Assembly: GCA_947468665.1 (NCBI GenBank)
Contig: CANILH010000020.1
Location: forward strand, 1 to 43,061
Direction: 5' to 3'
Length of the DNA stretch: 43,061 nt
From: Oligoflexales bacterium
Lineage (GTDB): Bacteria > Bdellovibrionota_B > Oligoflexia > Oligoflexales > RGVZ01
The translations under genes and the position numbers were made by a program. The notes beneath the pieces were generated by a model. That model made no database searches. It was not told the origin of the DNA and worked only from the letters and a program-made list of their open reading frames with translations. Every line of letters begins with the position of its first letter. Within the stretch, counting starts at the first letter, position 1. Positions 8,014-16,046 of this stretch are shown here, piece by piece.

Positions 8014-8394
8014 ATGAAAAAATCGACATTAATCGCGCGTAGTTTGCTTGGTCTTGTATTTCTCGCCTCAGGAATCGCCTTTTTCCTCACAACTCCTCCT
8101 CCACTTGAAGGAGCAATGGCTGATTTTTTCAAGGGAATGGCGGCAACCGGGTATTTTTTCTACCTCCTAAAAGGAACTGAGATTACCTGCGGGTTACTGC
8201 TCCTGAGTGGACGATTTGTGCCGCTGGCGCTTGTGGTTTTAGCGCCAGTTATCTTGAATATTTTCCTTGTTCTTTCGTTTATGGCGCCAGAAGAATTGCC
8301 AATCGCTCTGGTCCTGGGAGCGTTAGAGGTCTATCTGGCGTTTTTCTCAAAAGAATACAGCCCCACGATAAAACAGCTTTTTCGCCAAACCTAA
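8014..8394 (+). CDS. DoxX-like small membrane protein
   Basis: A 126-residue protein with four predicted membrane helices (about 8-28, 45-65, 70-90, 98-115). The opening RSLLGLVFLASGIAFF and the segment GYFFYLLKGTEITCGLLLLSG fit the DoxX family, whose N-terminal arginine-LLG-F motif and helix-2 GxxExxxGLxLL pattern are visible. DoxX-like proteins are integral membrane proteins, sometimes linked to redox or quinone chemistry; no specific reaction can be assigned here. It is a single gene, with a candidate promoter close upstream and a strong terminator just after it. Confidence 0.75.
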   Translation: MKKSTLIARSLLGLVFLASGIAFFLTTPPPLEGAMADFFKGMAATGYFFYLLKGTEITCGLLLLSGRFVPLALVVLAPVILNIFLVLSFMAPEELPIALVLGALEVYLAFFSKEYSPTIKQLFRQT

Positions 8395-8415
8395 CCGTAA
8401 GAATTGATGTAACCC

Positions 8416-8448
8416 AAAAACGCCCCGGATTAATCCGGGGCGTTTTTA
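8416..8448 (+). terminator. Rho-independent terminator after the DoxX gene
   Basis: A 14-base-pair perfect stem AAAAACGCCCCGGA (8416-8429) and TCCGGGGCGTTTTT (8434-8447) with a TTAA loop; the stem's own T5 forms the tract. Because of the symmetrical A5/T5 it can act on both strands and could also end the minus-strand gene at 8529. Confidence 0.9.
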
Positions 8449-8528
8449 TTCAGCATTAACCTGGCCCTCACTTGATTGCCGTTCCTACGTCGCGAGTTTC
8501 GCAAATAACGGCCACAGCGGGGACTAAA

Positions 8529-9056
8529 TTAAGGCGTGGTCGTAAGTGCCGCTCCTTGGCCGCAAAGTGTGTAAACTTCGCCGGTTTCGTGGCTGGTCAC
8601 AAGTGCTGGGTCCTCACCGATCCGGCTAACAACATGTGGCTCACAGAACGCGGCCAGGTCCGTAATGGCTCCCAACTCTTCGCAAGTCACTTCTACATCG
8701 ACATTACTGACGGTGTCAGAGATTTTTTGAAACACGCCACACGGCTGAACGAAATCCTGGGCGGCAAGGGTCTGACTTTCCTGAGGAACATAAAAGCTTT
8801 TCATCTGGATTGACGCGCCGACGATTTTCTGACTTTTCAGGGAAAAACTACCTGCTTGCGCAGGAACCCATTTGAAGGTTGTCATGTTACAGGTGATAGA
8901 TGGTTTGAAAGGTTGAATTTGTGGATTGCTGGCAAGCTCTGTACACTTCGCCTGAAGCTGAACCAACGTCAGAGACTGGTGCTCTCCACTGTCACTTGCA
9001 AGCAAAGGCAAAGCTGAAGTTAGCAGCACTAGTGCCGAACCAAGAATAATTTTCAT
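8529..9056 (-). CDS. Exported cysteine-containing protein of unknown function
   Basis: The start is well set: AAAGGAG lies seven to eight bases before ATG 9056. The 175-residue product has a Sec signal peptide (MKIILGSALVLLTSALPLLA). The mature part carries six cysteines (38, 56, 106, 125, 138, 165), enough for three disulfides. It appears to be a small two-part beta-rich domain, with the conserved-looking segments SITCNMTTFKWVP and VEVTCEELG. I know no family. It is the first of several exported proteins encoded up to 17 kb, near a thioredoxin-rich operon that could act on such disulfides; that link is an inference. Confidence 0.75.
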   Translation of the reverse strand: MKIILGSALVLLTSALPLLASDSGEHQSLTLVQLQAKCTELASNPQIQPFKPSITCNMTTFKWVPAQAGSFSLKSQKIVGASIQMKSFYVPQESQTLAAQDFVQPCGVFQKISDTVSNVDVEVTCEELGAITDLAAFCEPHVVSRIGEDPALVTSHETGEVYTLCGQGAALTTTP

Positions 9057-9191
9057 GATGATCTCCTTTAAGCATGTTTAAAACGCTGATTAAATAATGA
9101 TTGAATTCATGTCCGAAACGATAACCGCAAAACAGTTCTACGCTCTTTGATTTTGATCGACCTCCATTCTCCCGCGAGTTTTTATTTAGCG

Positions 9192-10514
9192 TCACTGGTT
9201 CTGACCCACAATCGTGAGGATCAGATCCAAATTAGCGTTTACGCCCGGATTGGAACTTTTTGGCTTGCCATCAACTTCCGGAATCACCACGTAGTCAGGA
9301 TGATTCTCTTGAGACGCCCCAAGCCACTCGCCCGCGATGACCCGACGCTTGCCATCTGCTCTGACAGCAGGATCAACATATAATCTGTACTCATACGCGG
9401 CTGGAGCGTAACGGTCGTTCTCACTGGTCAGATCCTCGCTGACCTCAAACCTCTGCCTTACCAGCCATGGCCATGCCTTAACTATATACGCGTTTTCGAC
9501 GTTGTCATCTTTGGTGATACGCCAACGCAGGCGATAGACAGGCTTATTCCAAACCTCAACGCCCGCGGTGTCATCGATGATAAACGGTCTTTTTTGTTCC
9601 TTAAGAAACGCCTCGGCAATTCGATGGAACGCCTCCGGACGAATATCTGATCTCGCGCCATCTGTCGCTTGATCGCCGTTGTACCGGACACCGAATGTTT
9701 TTGTTGGATACAACTCATAGGCCTTCATGAGAAGTGCTTTCTGGTCTGAGACAGAAAAATCCTCACCATGGTACGTTACTGGTCTGGACGGCTCTTTTGT
9801 CAATAACGAAGCGAGAGACAAGGCACCGCAAAGCCCTTCCCATGATTCGGTTGTGCTAATCTGATGGCTCTTTTCCCATTCAACGGCATTCCCGCCGGAA
9901 ACACGGTCAAATTTGCGAAGTGGCGCGTCCCGCGACCCAAACATCTCATCATGACTGAGAGGGTACCAATATCCGCCCCATGGCATAGGAACCGCGTAGT
10001 CCTCCGCGACTGGCTCGCCATTGGTATTCAAGGGGCTCGCGTCAATATAGAGATCACCGAGTGTATGCATGACGTCCACCACAGCCTGCAGCTCCGCAGC
10101 TTGATAGACAACCGATGAAGCTGCGACACCGTCCGGATGGACATAGTTCTGGGGAAGACTCGCGCTCCGCTGCAGGATTTTCAGCAGTTCCGCGTATTTC
10201 TGACCAAGTTTTCTCAGCTCGTCGTCATTATCTTTCTGATCGCGAATGAGTGATAATTTCTCGAGGCGGTAATTTATCCCAAGAATCAGACGGTTAAGTT
10301 CAGTAGAATTTTTATCCTTGGCCGCTGCGTCCCGCTGCACATACAAAGCGTCAAGCTCCTTACGGATATCTTCGCATTGTTTTAATTTATCACCTGGACA
10401 GCTTGCCTGAGACTTGTAACCAACCTTATGACGGGAATCACCATCAGAGATGAGCGAACATGACGCGCAAGAAATCAGCCAAACAAATAAAATCTTAAGC
10501 CGGTTTTTATTCAT
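9192..10514 (-). CDS. Lipoprotein with a transglutaminase-elicitor-like domain
   Basis: A 440-residue lipoprotein: lipobox LISC with lipid cysteine C16. Residues 45-115 are helical and charged (possible coiled coil). From about 215 to 430 the sequence resembles the transglutaminase elicitor family known from Phytophthora GP42 and some bacteria. The signatures are ESWEGLCGALSLASLL (candidate catalytic C229), PVTYHGEDFSVSDQKALL, VRYNGDQ, PEAFHRIAEAFL (H297) and DDTAGVEVWNKPVYR (315-327). GP42 cross-links glutamine and lysine side chains; bacterial members are uncharacterised as far as I know. A GAGGGG site lies about nine bases before ATG 10514. The protein would sit on the envelope surface or in the periplasm. 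The family call is by memory of motifs, not by search. Confidence 0.7.
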   Translation of the reverse strand: MNKNRLKILFVWLISCASCSLISDGDSRHKVGYKSQASCPGDKLKQCEDIRKELDALYVQRDAAAKDKNSTELNRLILGINYRLEKLSLIRDQKDNDDELRKLGQKYAELLKILQRSASLPQNYVHPDGVAASSVVYQAAELQAVVDVMHTLGDLYIDASPLNTNGEPVAEDYAVPMPWGGYWYPLSHDEMFGSRDAPLRKFDRVSGGNAVEWEKSHQISTTESWEGLCGALSLASLLTKEPSRPVTYHGEDFSVSDQKALLMKAYELYPTKTFGVRYNGDQATDGARSDIRPEAFHRIAEAFLKEQKRPFIIDDTAGVEVWNKPVYRLRWRITKDDNVENAYIVKAWPWLVRQRFEVSEDLTSENDRYAPAAYEYRLYVDPAVRADGKRRVIAGEWLGASQENHPDYVVIPEVDGKPKSSNPGVNANLDLILTIVGQNQ

Positions 10515-10856
10515 GCGCGAGCACCCCTCATTACCTCAATTGGCAAAAAGTGGTTTAGCAATTTTTGTGCCGATGATAAAGGGACGAGACATGATAGCCG
10601 CACACCCATGTTTTATGCAGCTATACCGCAAAATCAAAGAGATATTTAAAGCAATGCGACCTGCGAGAAAAGGCGCCTTAGGAGTCTTTTGACGCATTTT
10701 ACACGAGAAGTGGATAGCAGGAACCAGCGGTGACGACTTTATCAACGTTCGCAAACTATTTTCGATGTTGGCACATCAGAAAGAGGAGTAGGCTCAGACT
10801 TGAGAATTGGCGGATTTCCATATTTACGGCGTTCCAATGCCCGCGGGGTAGACCCC
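10515..10856. other. Divergent intergenic region with one candidate hairpin
   Basis: A 342-base gap between the outward-facing lipoprotein (minus) and the DUF6629-like gene (plus). I see no convincing gene. At 10668-10690 a hairpin AAAAGGCGCC-TTA-GGAGTCTTTT runs into T4; on the plus strand it pairs with one G-U and one mismatch and could be a terminator of a short unknown transcript. No promoter stands out. Confidence 0.3.
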
Positions 10857-11531
10857 ATGTGTTATTCAGCTACAGCGAGTTTTGCCGTGGGCATCAGTCT
10901 GATTCCAGCAGGTGTTTACTGCGTCTCGGAAACCCTGAAGAAAGACCGCGCATATCTTGGCTTTGCCGCCATGCCGCTCCTGTTTGGTATTCAGCAATTG
11001 TCGGAAGGGTTTGTCTGGCGTGGCCTGACCTCGGGTGACACGATTCTCGCGAGAATCTCGTCACTTGTTTTTTTGTTTTTCGCGTTCGCTTTTTGGCCGT
11101 TTTGGATTGCGATCTGCTCCTGGCTTGTGGAGGAGAGACCACGCATAAAAAATAGTTTCAAAATTTTGAGCGTGATTGCCCTTGCTGGCGGAGCATTGCT
11201 TTATATCCCAATCCTGCTCCATCCGGATCAATTTCTTATGACCTCCATCGCTGGCCATTCCATCCGGTATGAATTCCTTACCGCAGCCCCACTGGACGCC
11301 GTACCCGGGAGTGTCTGGCAGTGGATTTATTTGGCGTTTATTGTCGGTCCGCTTCTCAAATTACAAAATCCCCACCTGAGAATTTTTGGCGCGGTGGTGG
11401 GGATTTTCGCTATTATATGTAACGTAATTTATTGGGACGAGTATGTGTCGGTCTGGTGCATGTTTGCCGCGGTTTTGTCGGTGTACATAACATGGGTTAT
11501 AAAAAGGCTTCCCGTCCGACTCAGAAACTGA
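10857..11531 (+). CDS. DUF6629-like polytopic membrane protein
   Basis: The start is placed at ATG 10857 because the family begins with the signature MCYSATASF and continues IPAGVYC; the frame is open upstream to 10800 but that part shows no family features. The 224-residue product has about seven hydrophobic helices. Recognisable family landmarks are LLFGIQQLSEGFVWRGL in helix 2-3 and a tail ending in WCMFAAVLSVYI. The family is uncharacterised; the recurring Q..E..VW pattern inside the membrane suggests a conserved polar site. Expected in the inner membrane. It ends one base before the convergent hydrolase gene. Confidence 0.75.
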   Translation: MCYSATASFAVGISLIPAGVYCVSETLKKDRAYLGFAAMPLLFGIQQLSEGFVWRGLTSGDTILARISSLVFLFFAFAFWPFWIAICSWLVEERPRIKNSFKILSVIALAGGALLYIPILLHPDQFLMTSIAGHSIRYEFLTAAPLDAVPGSVWQWIYLAFIVGPLLKLQNPHLRIFGAVVGIFAIICNVIYWDEYVSVWCMFAAVLSVYITWVIKRLPVRLRN

Positions 11532-11532
11532 A

Positions 11533-12375
11533 TTAAGGCGACTTAATAAATGCCAGGATGACGTCAAAAACCTCTTCTTGGCATTTTTCGTGATGAAGCT
11601 CATGATAAGCGCCTGGCCAAAGCCTAAACGTCACAGTTTTACCGATTCTGTTCGCGAGTGCCTCTGCTGCCACAGGCGACGTCAAACGATCAGCCGCGCC
11701 GTGTAAAAAGAGCATTCGTTTCTTGAACCTGTTCGCTCCCGCCAAAATAGCGTCGACAGTTCGAAGCCACTCATTGAACCACCGCGTCGTGATCCGGTCG
11801 TGAACCAAAGGATCATTCAAGTAAGCCTGGACAACAGCCGGATCACTTGAAATTCCGTTAACGTCGAGTTCATTGCCAAGAGCCAGTCGCGGCAGCAGAC
11901 CTTCCAACGCCTTGCCAAGAGTGACCTTCCAGGCTGGCGGCTCAAACCCAGGCTTAATCGCCGGTGACGTGACAATTATTTTGGCGACATCAGGATTACG
12001 CCGCAGATCATACCCCAACACCACACAGCCACCCATACTATGGCCATAGAGGTGAATTTTAGAGTTTGGGTTCTCCTGTTTGGCGCGCACAATCAGATCA
12101 TCAAGTTCCTGATAGATGACATCAAAAGAGTCCGTGTGTCCGCGTCGTCCGATTGTTTTACCGTGCCCCTGCATATCCATGCCGTAGAAGGCAACGCCCA
12201 CCTCGACGAATTTTCGGGCCCATCGATCATAACGGCCCAGGTGCTCTCCGAGGCCGTGAAGAAAGACAATGACGTCTCCGGCGCGACCAGCAGGACGCCA
12301 TGATGTGGCGAACGTCTGACGCCCTGGTCCGCAGTAAAAATCCTCAGTTGTGACCTTTTGAGCGGGCATATTCAA
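11533..12375 (-). CDS. Monoacylglycerol-lipase-like serine hydrolase
   Basis: A 280-residue alpha/beta-hydrolase of the Hydrolase_4 (lysophospholipase/monoacylglycerol lipase) type. Oxyanion segment FLHGLGEHLGRY; elbow YGHSMGG with the catalytic serine; acid in FLHGAADRLTSP; histidine in AYHELHHE. The family signature YGMDMQGHGKTIGRRGH is also present. No signal peptide, so probably cytoplasmic, releasing fatty acids from monoacylglycerols or lysolipids. The start used is TTG 12375 because GGGAGG lies six bases upstream; ATG 12369 is the alternative. It follows the protease gene by 21 bases and is probably co-transcribed with it. Confidence 0.85.
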   Translation of the reverse strand: MNMPAQKVTTEDFYCGPGRQTFATSWRPAGRAGDVIVFLHGLGEHLGRYDRWARKFVEVGVAFYGMDMQGHGKTIGRRGHTDSFDVIYQELDDLIVRAKQENPNSKIHLYGHSMGGCVVLGYDLRRNPDVAKIIVTSPAIKPGFEPPAWKVTLGKALEGLLPRLALGNELDVNGISSDPAVVQAYLNDPLVHDRITTRWFNEWLRTVDAILAGANRFKKRMLFLHGAADRLTSPVAAEALANRIGKTVTFRLWPGAYHELHHEKCQEEVFDVILAFIKSP

Positions 12376-12396
12376 AGCACACCTCCCGGGCGGCTA

Positions 12397-13428
12397 TTAC
12401 TTAGAGTTGATACGCACCATCTGTGTCCATGTGCCGCAGGTGTTTCTCGTGCGGACAACGTAGTCAACGTTCTCACCGGAGTTCACCTCGATTGGGCCCT
12501 CACCCTCAACCCGTCCGCCGACTTTGTACCAGGTGTACTCCATGCCAGCGCGGTCAAGACCAGGAACCGGCACTATGTTGTCGCCGCGGGTCAGCTTGAT
12601 TTTTTTGGGCAGCCCAAATTCCGGAGGAGCGCACTCACTCGTGGCGGGAACAACAAATGACAGATGGCTTCCGAGGTTATTACAACCAAGCGCTGTCTTG
12701 ACATAGCCCTTGTCCGCCCAATTCGAGCCCCAGCTGTTTTTGATCAAAAACTGCGTCTTTGCATGATCGCCCTCACCGGTAGTTTCAAATCCAGCCAAAG
12801 TGACTGCATGATTGATTCTGGTGTTCGCGCAGCGTGTTATAACGCCGCCAGCATTGCTCCAGTTACTGTTTGCACCAACTGTGATCCAGAGCGCCCCGAA
12901 GTCCACTAAGGCCTTACGAGCTTCATTCACTGTCGCTCTTCGGCCTGCGATGCCAATATTCCCCCATTTAAGCGCCTTCGCCACCGGCGTGATGTTCTTA
13001 CAGCGAAGATCACGGGCGGCGTAGGGAAAATCCACCTCGCTGCCTACACCGTGAGAGATCATATAATCAAACGGCTGCCAGCCGCCGCCGCAGCCACTTG
13101 AGTTATTGTCGCAGGACACCACCTCTTGCTCTGAAAGATCAAGAGGTGTGGGATTGACTTTTAACATCGCCGATTCCATCGCCGCGACCCCTGCGAATGC
13201 CCAGCAGGATCCGCACGATGCCTGATTGCGAACCGGAGTAACAAGCCCCTCATCCCTGAGATCATACTTTGCGGGAAGGTCACCTTCTCTGGAGTCCCAG
13301 CTCAGAAACGGCACACCATAGTCAGCGTCAGCAGGCACCTTTAGCCCCTTTGCGTAACGAATGCCGGGCGCCGCCATAGTCGTTTCAGTCAAAATCGCGG
13401 CCGCCATTAGAATTACACCTAAACGCAT
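12397..13428 (-). CDS. Secreted papain-family (C1A) cysteine protease
   Basis: The start is ATG 13428, six bases after AAGGAG; the protein opens with a signal peptide (MRLGVILMAAAILTETTMA). The mature catalytic domain follows almost directly (PAKYDLRDEG), with only about 45 residues in between, so there is no full I29 propeptide. Catalytic residues are Q69 and C75 (NQASCGSCWAF), H207 (INHAVTL) and N231 (IKNSWGSNW). The CGGGW and DFPYAARDLRC segments are typical. After residue about 255 comes a 90-residue beta-rich C-terminal region (from SECAPPEFGLPKKIKL to CGTWTQMVRI) resembling an Ig-like or carbohydrate-binding fold. It should be exported. It pairs with the downstream lipase-like gene. Confidence 0.9.
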   Translation of the reverse strand: MRLGVILMAAAILTETTMAAPGIRYAKGLKVPADADYGVPFLSWDSREGDLPAKYDLRDEGLVTPVRNQASCGSCWAFAGVAAMESAMLKVNPTPLDLSEQEVVSCDNNSSGCGGGWQPFDYMISHGVGSEVDFPYAARDLRCKNITPVAKALKWGNIGIAGRRATVNEARKALVDFGALWITVGANSNWSNAGGVITRCANTRINHAVTLAGFETTGEGDHAKTQFLIKNSWGSNWADKGYVKTALGCNNLGSHLSFVVPATSECAPPEFGLPKKIKLTRGDNIVPVPGLDRAGMEYTWYKVGGRVEGEGPIEVNSGENVDYVVRTRNTCGTWTQMVRINSK

Positions 13429-13677
13429 AATCATCTCCTTTATGACTGAAATTCTGTGTGTTGAAACTTGGGGGTATAGTCTCATGACCCCGCCCGACCA
13501 CGCAAGACCCGCCCTGAAATGTGTCTACGCTATTGACACTGTCAAATGTGCAGACATACGCAGCCGCCATTTTTGTGAATTAAAGATAATAATTTTAGAT
13601 AGTTACAAAATCAAACGGGCAGGCATAAGATTTGCTACAATAGTCACACAATCCGTTTTCAAACCAAGGAGATGCTT

Positions 13678-14271
13678 ATGCGCTCGAGGCTTTATAGTGC
13701 CATTGCGTTTACAATAGTTCTTCAAAGCTGCATGCCGGCCGCGTCCAATAGTGGTGGCGGAACGCAACCACAGCCGAGCACTCAACAGCCTGGTCAATCA
13801 TCAAACCAAACGGCCACAAGCTCACTTTCTGAGATTGGTGCTTCGTCCATGCTTGTGACACAGGGTACCAATAAGGTTTCCTTATCCAATATCGCGGCTC
13901 AATCAACCGCAGCCCTAACCGTGTTTGAGTTCGTAGGTGTTACCTGCTCATCGTGCCAGACTGAGGCACCTTATGTCGCTTCAGCTCTGGCCAAATACGG
14001 ATCCAAAGTAACCCGCGTCATGGCTTTCCCGAACGCGGTCGCTGACTATTCGACCTCGGAATACCTGACATTCACTAATACATACGCCTCAAAGGCACCC
14101 TACGTAATTGACGACACAATGGCGGTGATCAAAAAAGTCCGTTCCAGTAACTCACAATATTTCGGCGTGTTCATAATTGTCGACAAAACCGGCAAAGGAC
14201 AGATTTTAAACCAGGAACCAGGCGCTTATATGTCTGTTGACAGCGCCGTTCAAAAAGCTCTCGGTCAGTAA
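13678..14271 (+). CDS. Thioredoxin-fold lipoprotein, CSSC motif
   Basis: First gene of a five-gene operon. The start is ATG 13678, six bases after AAGGAG (an ATG at 13672 abuts the site). The 197-residue lipoprotein has lipobox LQSC (lipid C18), then a Ser/Gln/Pro linker of about 40 residues. A thioredoxin-like domain follows, with VFEFVGVTCSSC (C90, C93) and FIIVDKTGKGQILN near the end. The peroxiredoxin/TlpA strand order is visible. The cis-proline expected before the last-but-one strand seems to be missing (SQYFGVFIIV rather than a TPT-like turn), which would alter substrate handling. Expected in the periplasm, tethered to a membrane, as a disulfide reductase or oxidase; direction unknown. 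Confidence 0.8.
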   Translation: MRSRLYSAIAFTIVLQSCMPAASNSGGGTQPQPSTQQPGQSSNQTATSSLSEIGASSMLVTQGTNKVSLSNIAAQSTAALTVFEFVGVTCSSCQTEAPYVASALAKYGSKVTRVMAFPNAVADYSTSEYLTFTNTYASKAPYVIDDTMAVIKKVRSSNSQYFGVFIIVDKTGKGQILNQEPGAYMSVDSAVQKALGQ

Positions 14272-14298
14272 CAACTTACTCTTAAGAGAGTTCGCTCA

Positions 14299-14796
14299 AT
14301 GAAACTTCTGATAAAAGAAATTACTCTCATGACCCTGCTTCTCTATGCTGGTGCTGGATTCGGGTCTGAAGAGAAGGTCAAGGCGCCGAAGGCACCACTT
14401 AAGAGCCTGAGCGGCGACGCGACTTTCGCGGGCGACACATCCAAATCAGACGTGACAGTTATTCAATTCTGGGCATCGTGGTGTACAGGCTGCGCTGTGA
14501 TCATGACACAGATGACGGAGCTTCTCGCGACTAAGCCGCAGACAGGTTACGTCACAATCTCACTTGATGAGACGAGCGAAACCGCCATGAAATATTTCGC
14601 CAACAAACCAGTCGCGGCTAAAGATGTCCTCAAGAGAAGTTTTCTGGACGCGTCCGGCCAGTCGTTCGCGGAACTGAATAGCGTTGACAGCCTGCCATAC
14701 CTGCTGATCGTCAGCAAAGACGGCAAAATCATTAAACGCGTCAAAGGACACCCGACCAAAGCAGATCTGGCCCTGCTCACGAAGAAAGGCGCCTGA
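14299..14796 (+). CDS. TlpA/thioredoxin-like exported protein, CTGC motif
   Basis: Second gene of the operon, 27 bases after the first. The 165-residue product has an N-terminal signal segment (about 1-22), then a thioredoxin domain with FWASWCTGC (C62, C65), a strand VTISLDETSETAMKYF, and a proline turn SLPYLLIVSKDGK carrying the cis-Pro. This is the TlpA-like membrane or periplasmic thioredoxin pattern. WCxxC with acidic surroundings usually means a reductant of outer envelope disulfides or of cytochrome c apoproteins; no cytochrome genes are near. In other genomes a TlpA-like gene is found beside DUF4266 and DUF3570 genes, as here. Confidence 0.85.
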   Translation: MKLLIKEITLMTLLLYAGAGFGSEEKVKAPKAPLKSLSGDATFAGDTSKSDVTVIQFWASWCTGCAVIMTQMTELLATKPQTGYVTISLDETSETAMKYFANKPVAAKDVLKRSFLDASGQSFAELNSVDSLPYLLIVSKDGKIIKRVKGHPTKADLALLTKKGA

Positions 14797-14799
14797 TCC

Positions 14800-15018
14800 T
14801 TGAAGACTTTCGCACTCGTCATTACCGCGGTTATTTTATCGGGATGTGTTTATCCCGGCATTACCCTGAATAAAGGCCGTCTGCTGGACCCAACCATGGA
14901 TCCCGCGAAAACCAGCATCATGGCGGACAGTCTGCGATCGTTTCCCTACAAAAATTTTGAGCGTTCCTCAATCGGAACCGGCGGTTCCAGCGGCGGATCC
15001 TGCCCAACATGTAAGTGA
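14800..15018 (+). CDS. DUF4266-like small lipoprotein
   Basis: A 72-residue lipoprotein starting at TTG 14800, three bases after the previous stop. Signal and lipobox are MKTFALVITAVILSGC (lipid C16). The short mature part LLDPTMDPAKTSIMADSLRSF and the Gly/Ser-rich end with SCPTC match the DUF4266 pattern, whose members have a DP motif and end in a Gly-rich Cys cluster. The terminal CPTC could be a redox-active or metal-binding pair, possibly a substrate of the neighbouring thioredoxins (inference). The stop overlaps the next start (GTGA), showing coupling. Function of the family is unknown. Confidence 0.7.
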   Translation: MKTFALVITAVILSGCVYPGITLNKGRLLDPTMDPAKTSIMADSLRSFPYKNFERSSIGTGGSSGGSCPTCK

Positions 15019-16046
15019 GTATCGACAGCATGTCACAGAGTAAATTCCTCATTGCCCTGACTCTGCCCGCCGCTTTGGCGGTTATCACTGAGACGTCAAA
15101 CGCGCAGACAACGGTTGAGTCGGCTTACGTCCGTTTTAAGGGCGCTGATATGACGGATGACCTGTTCGCGGTGGCCGCCAGCACAACAGGCGAGATTATC
15201 GGTGAGCCAGGCCTCGGTAACATAACCGGCGTGCAAATGAGCGGGACTTTTATCAAGTCCAGCGCCCCAAACGTGAAAAAAGTCGCTCAGGTCACCTCCC
15301 TTGAGCGTCGCGGCAGCGTCGGCCTCAGCCAGACATTCGATAAGCTAACATCCGCGAGCGCCACCTACGGTTACACTGCGACATCTTACCTGAGCCGCTG
15401 GTATGCTATCAAAGTTGGCCAGTGGTGGAATAAAGCCACCATTTCAACTGATCTTGAGTACACCAAAACTGACGCCAACCGCGCCGTCGTCGATCATTAC
15501 GATACAGATTTCGCCCGCGTAAATACCCCTTCCAACGTCAAAGGCGATAAATATACTCTGTCCCTCACGTGGCTCGCAACGACACATGCTATGGTGCTTG
15601 GAAGCTTGTCGACCAACAAAGCCCCAGATCGCCCAACCGCCAACGCAGAGACGATTGAGGGACGGTATTTTTTTGACGCAACGCTCACCGCGATCCACCT
15701 AAAAGGCGGATTTTATGACGATACCGAGGTCACCAAACTCACAACCGATTATGGACGTGTGTCATCAAGAGAATGGGAAGCCCAAATCCATCAGCACCTG
15801 AACGATCAATTTATCGCGACTGTAGCGCTCCGCGATCATTTTGAAACTGAGATACCGCGAGCCGACGCGAGTCCTGTGATTCACAGACACAGTCGCGGCA
15901 CACAGATCAGATTACGAGACCGCTTCGTAACTGGCCCTGTCACAGATCAAGTTTCTGAGATTTATGTATTCACTGGGCAATACGGCTCTTTTGATCAAAA
16001 GCAGACCATCAACCATTTCGGTTTAGGGGGAATTTATGTCCTTTAA
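15015..16046 (+). CDS. DUF3570-like outer-membrane barrel protein
   Basis: A 343-residue protein, start GTG 15015 coupled to the preceding stop (ATG 15030 is possible). It has a signal peptide ending near NAQT. The rest is made of alternating polar/hydrophobic strands with regular turns, for example SVGLSQTFDKLTSASATYGYT, ISTDLEYTKTDAN and YTLSLTWLAT. It ends FGLGGIYVL, the aromatic-ended final strand typical of outer-membrane barrels. Gene order (TlpA-like, DUF4266, this) fits DUF3570, known to neighbour DUF4266; it is somewhat shorter than usual. No cysteine is apparent in the mature part. It could be a pore or an assembly platform for the redox lipoproteins. Confidence 0.6.
   Translation: MSIDSMSQSKFLIALTLPAALAVITETSNAQTTVESAYVRFKGADMTDDLFAVAASTTGEIIGEPGLGNITGVQMSGTFIKSSAPNVKKVAQVTSLERRGSVGLSQTFDKLTSASATYGYTATSYLSRWYAIKVGQWWNKATISTDLEYTKTDANRAVVDHYDTDFARVNTPSNVKGDKYTLSLTWLATTHAMVLGSLSTNKAPDRPTANAETIEGRYFFDATLTAIHLKGGFYDDTEVTKLTTDYGRVSSREWEAQIHQHLNDQFIATVALRDHFETEIPRADASPVIHRHSRGTQIRLRDRFVTGPVTDQVSEIYVFTGQYGSFDQKQTINHFGLGGIYVL

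Noticed and set aside
10536..10754. Minus-strand open frame of 72 codons in the gap before the DUF6629-like gene
   Set aside because: Low-complexity, basic text without ribosome site; judged noncoding.
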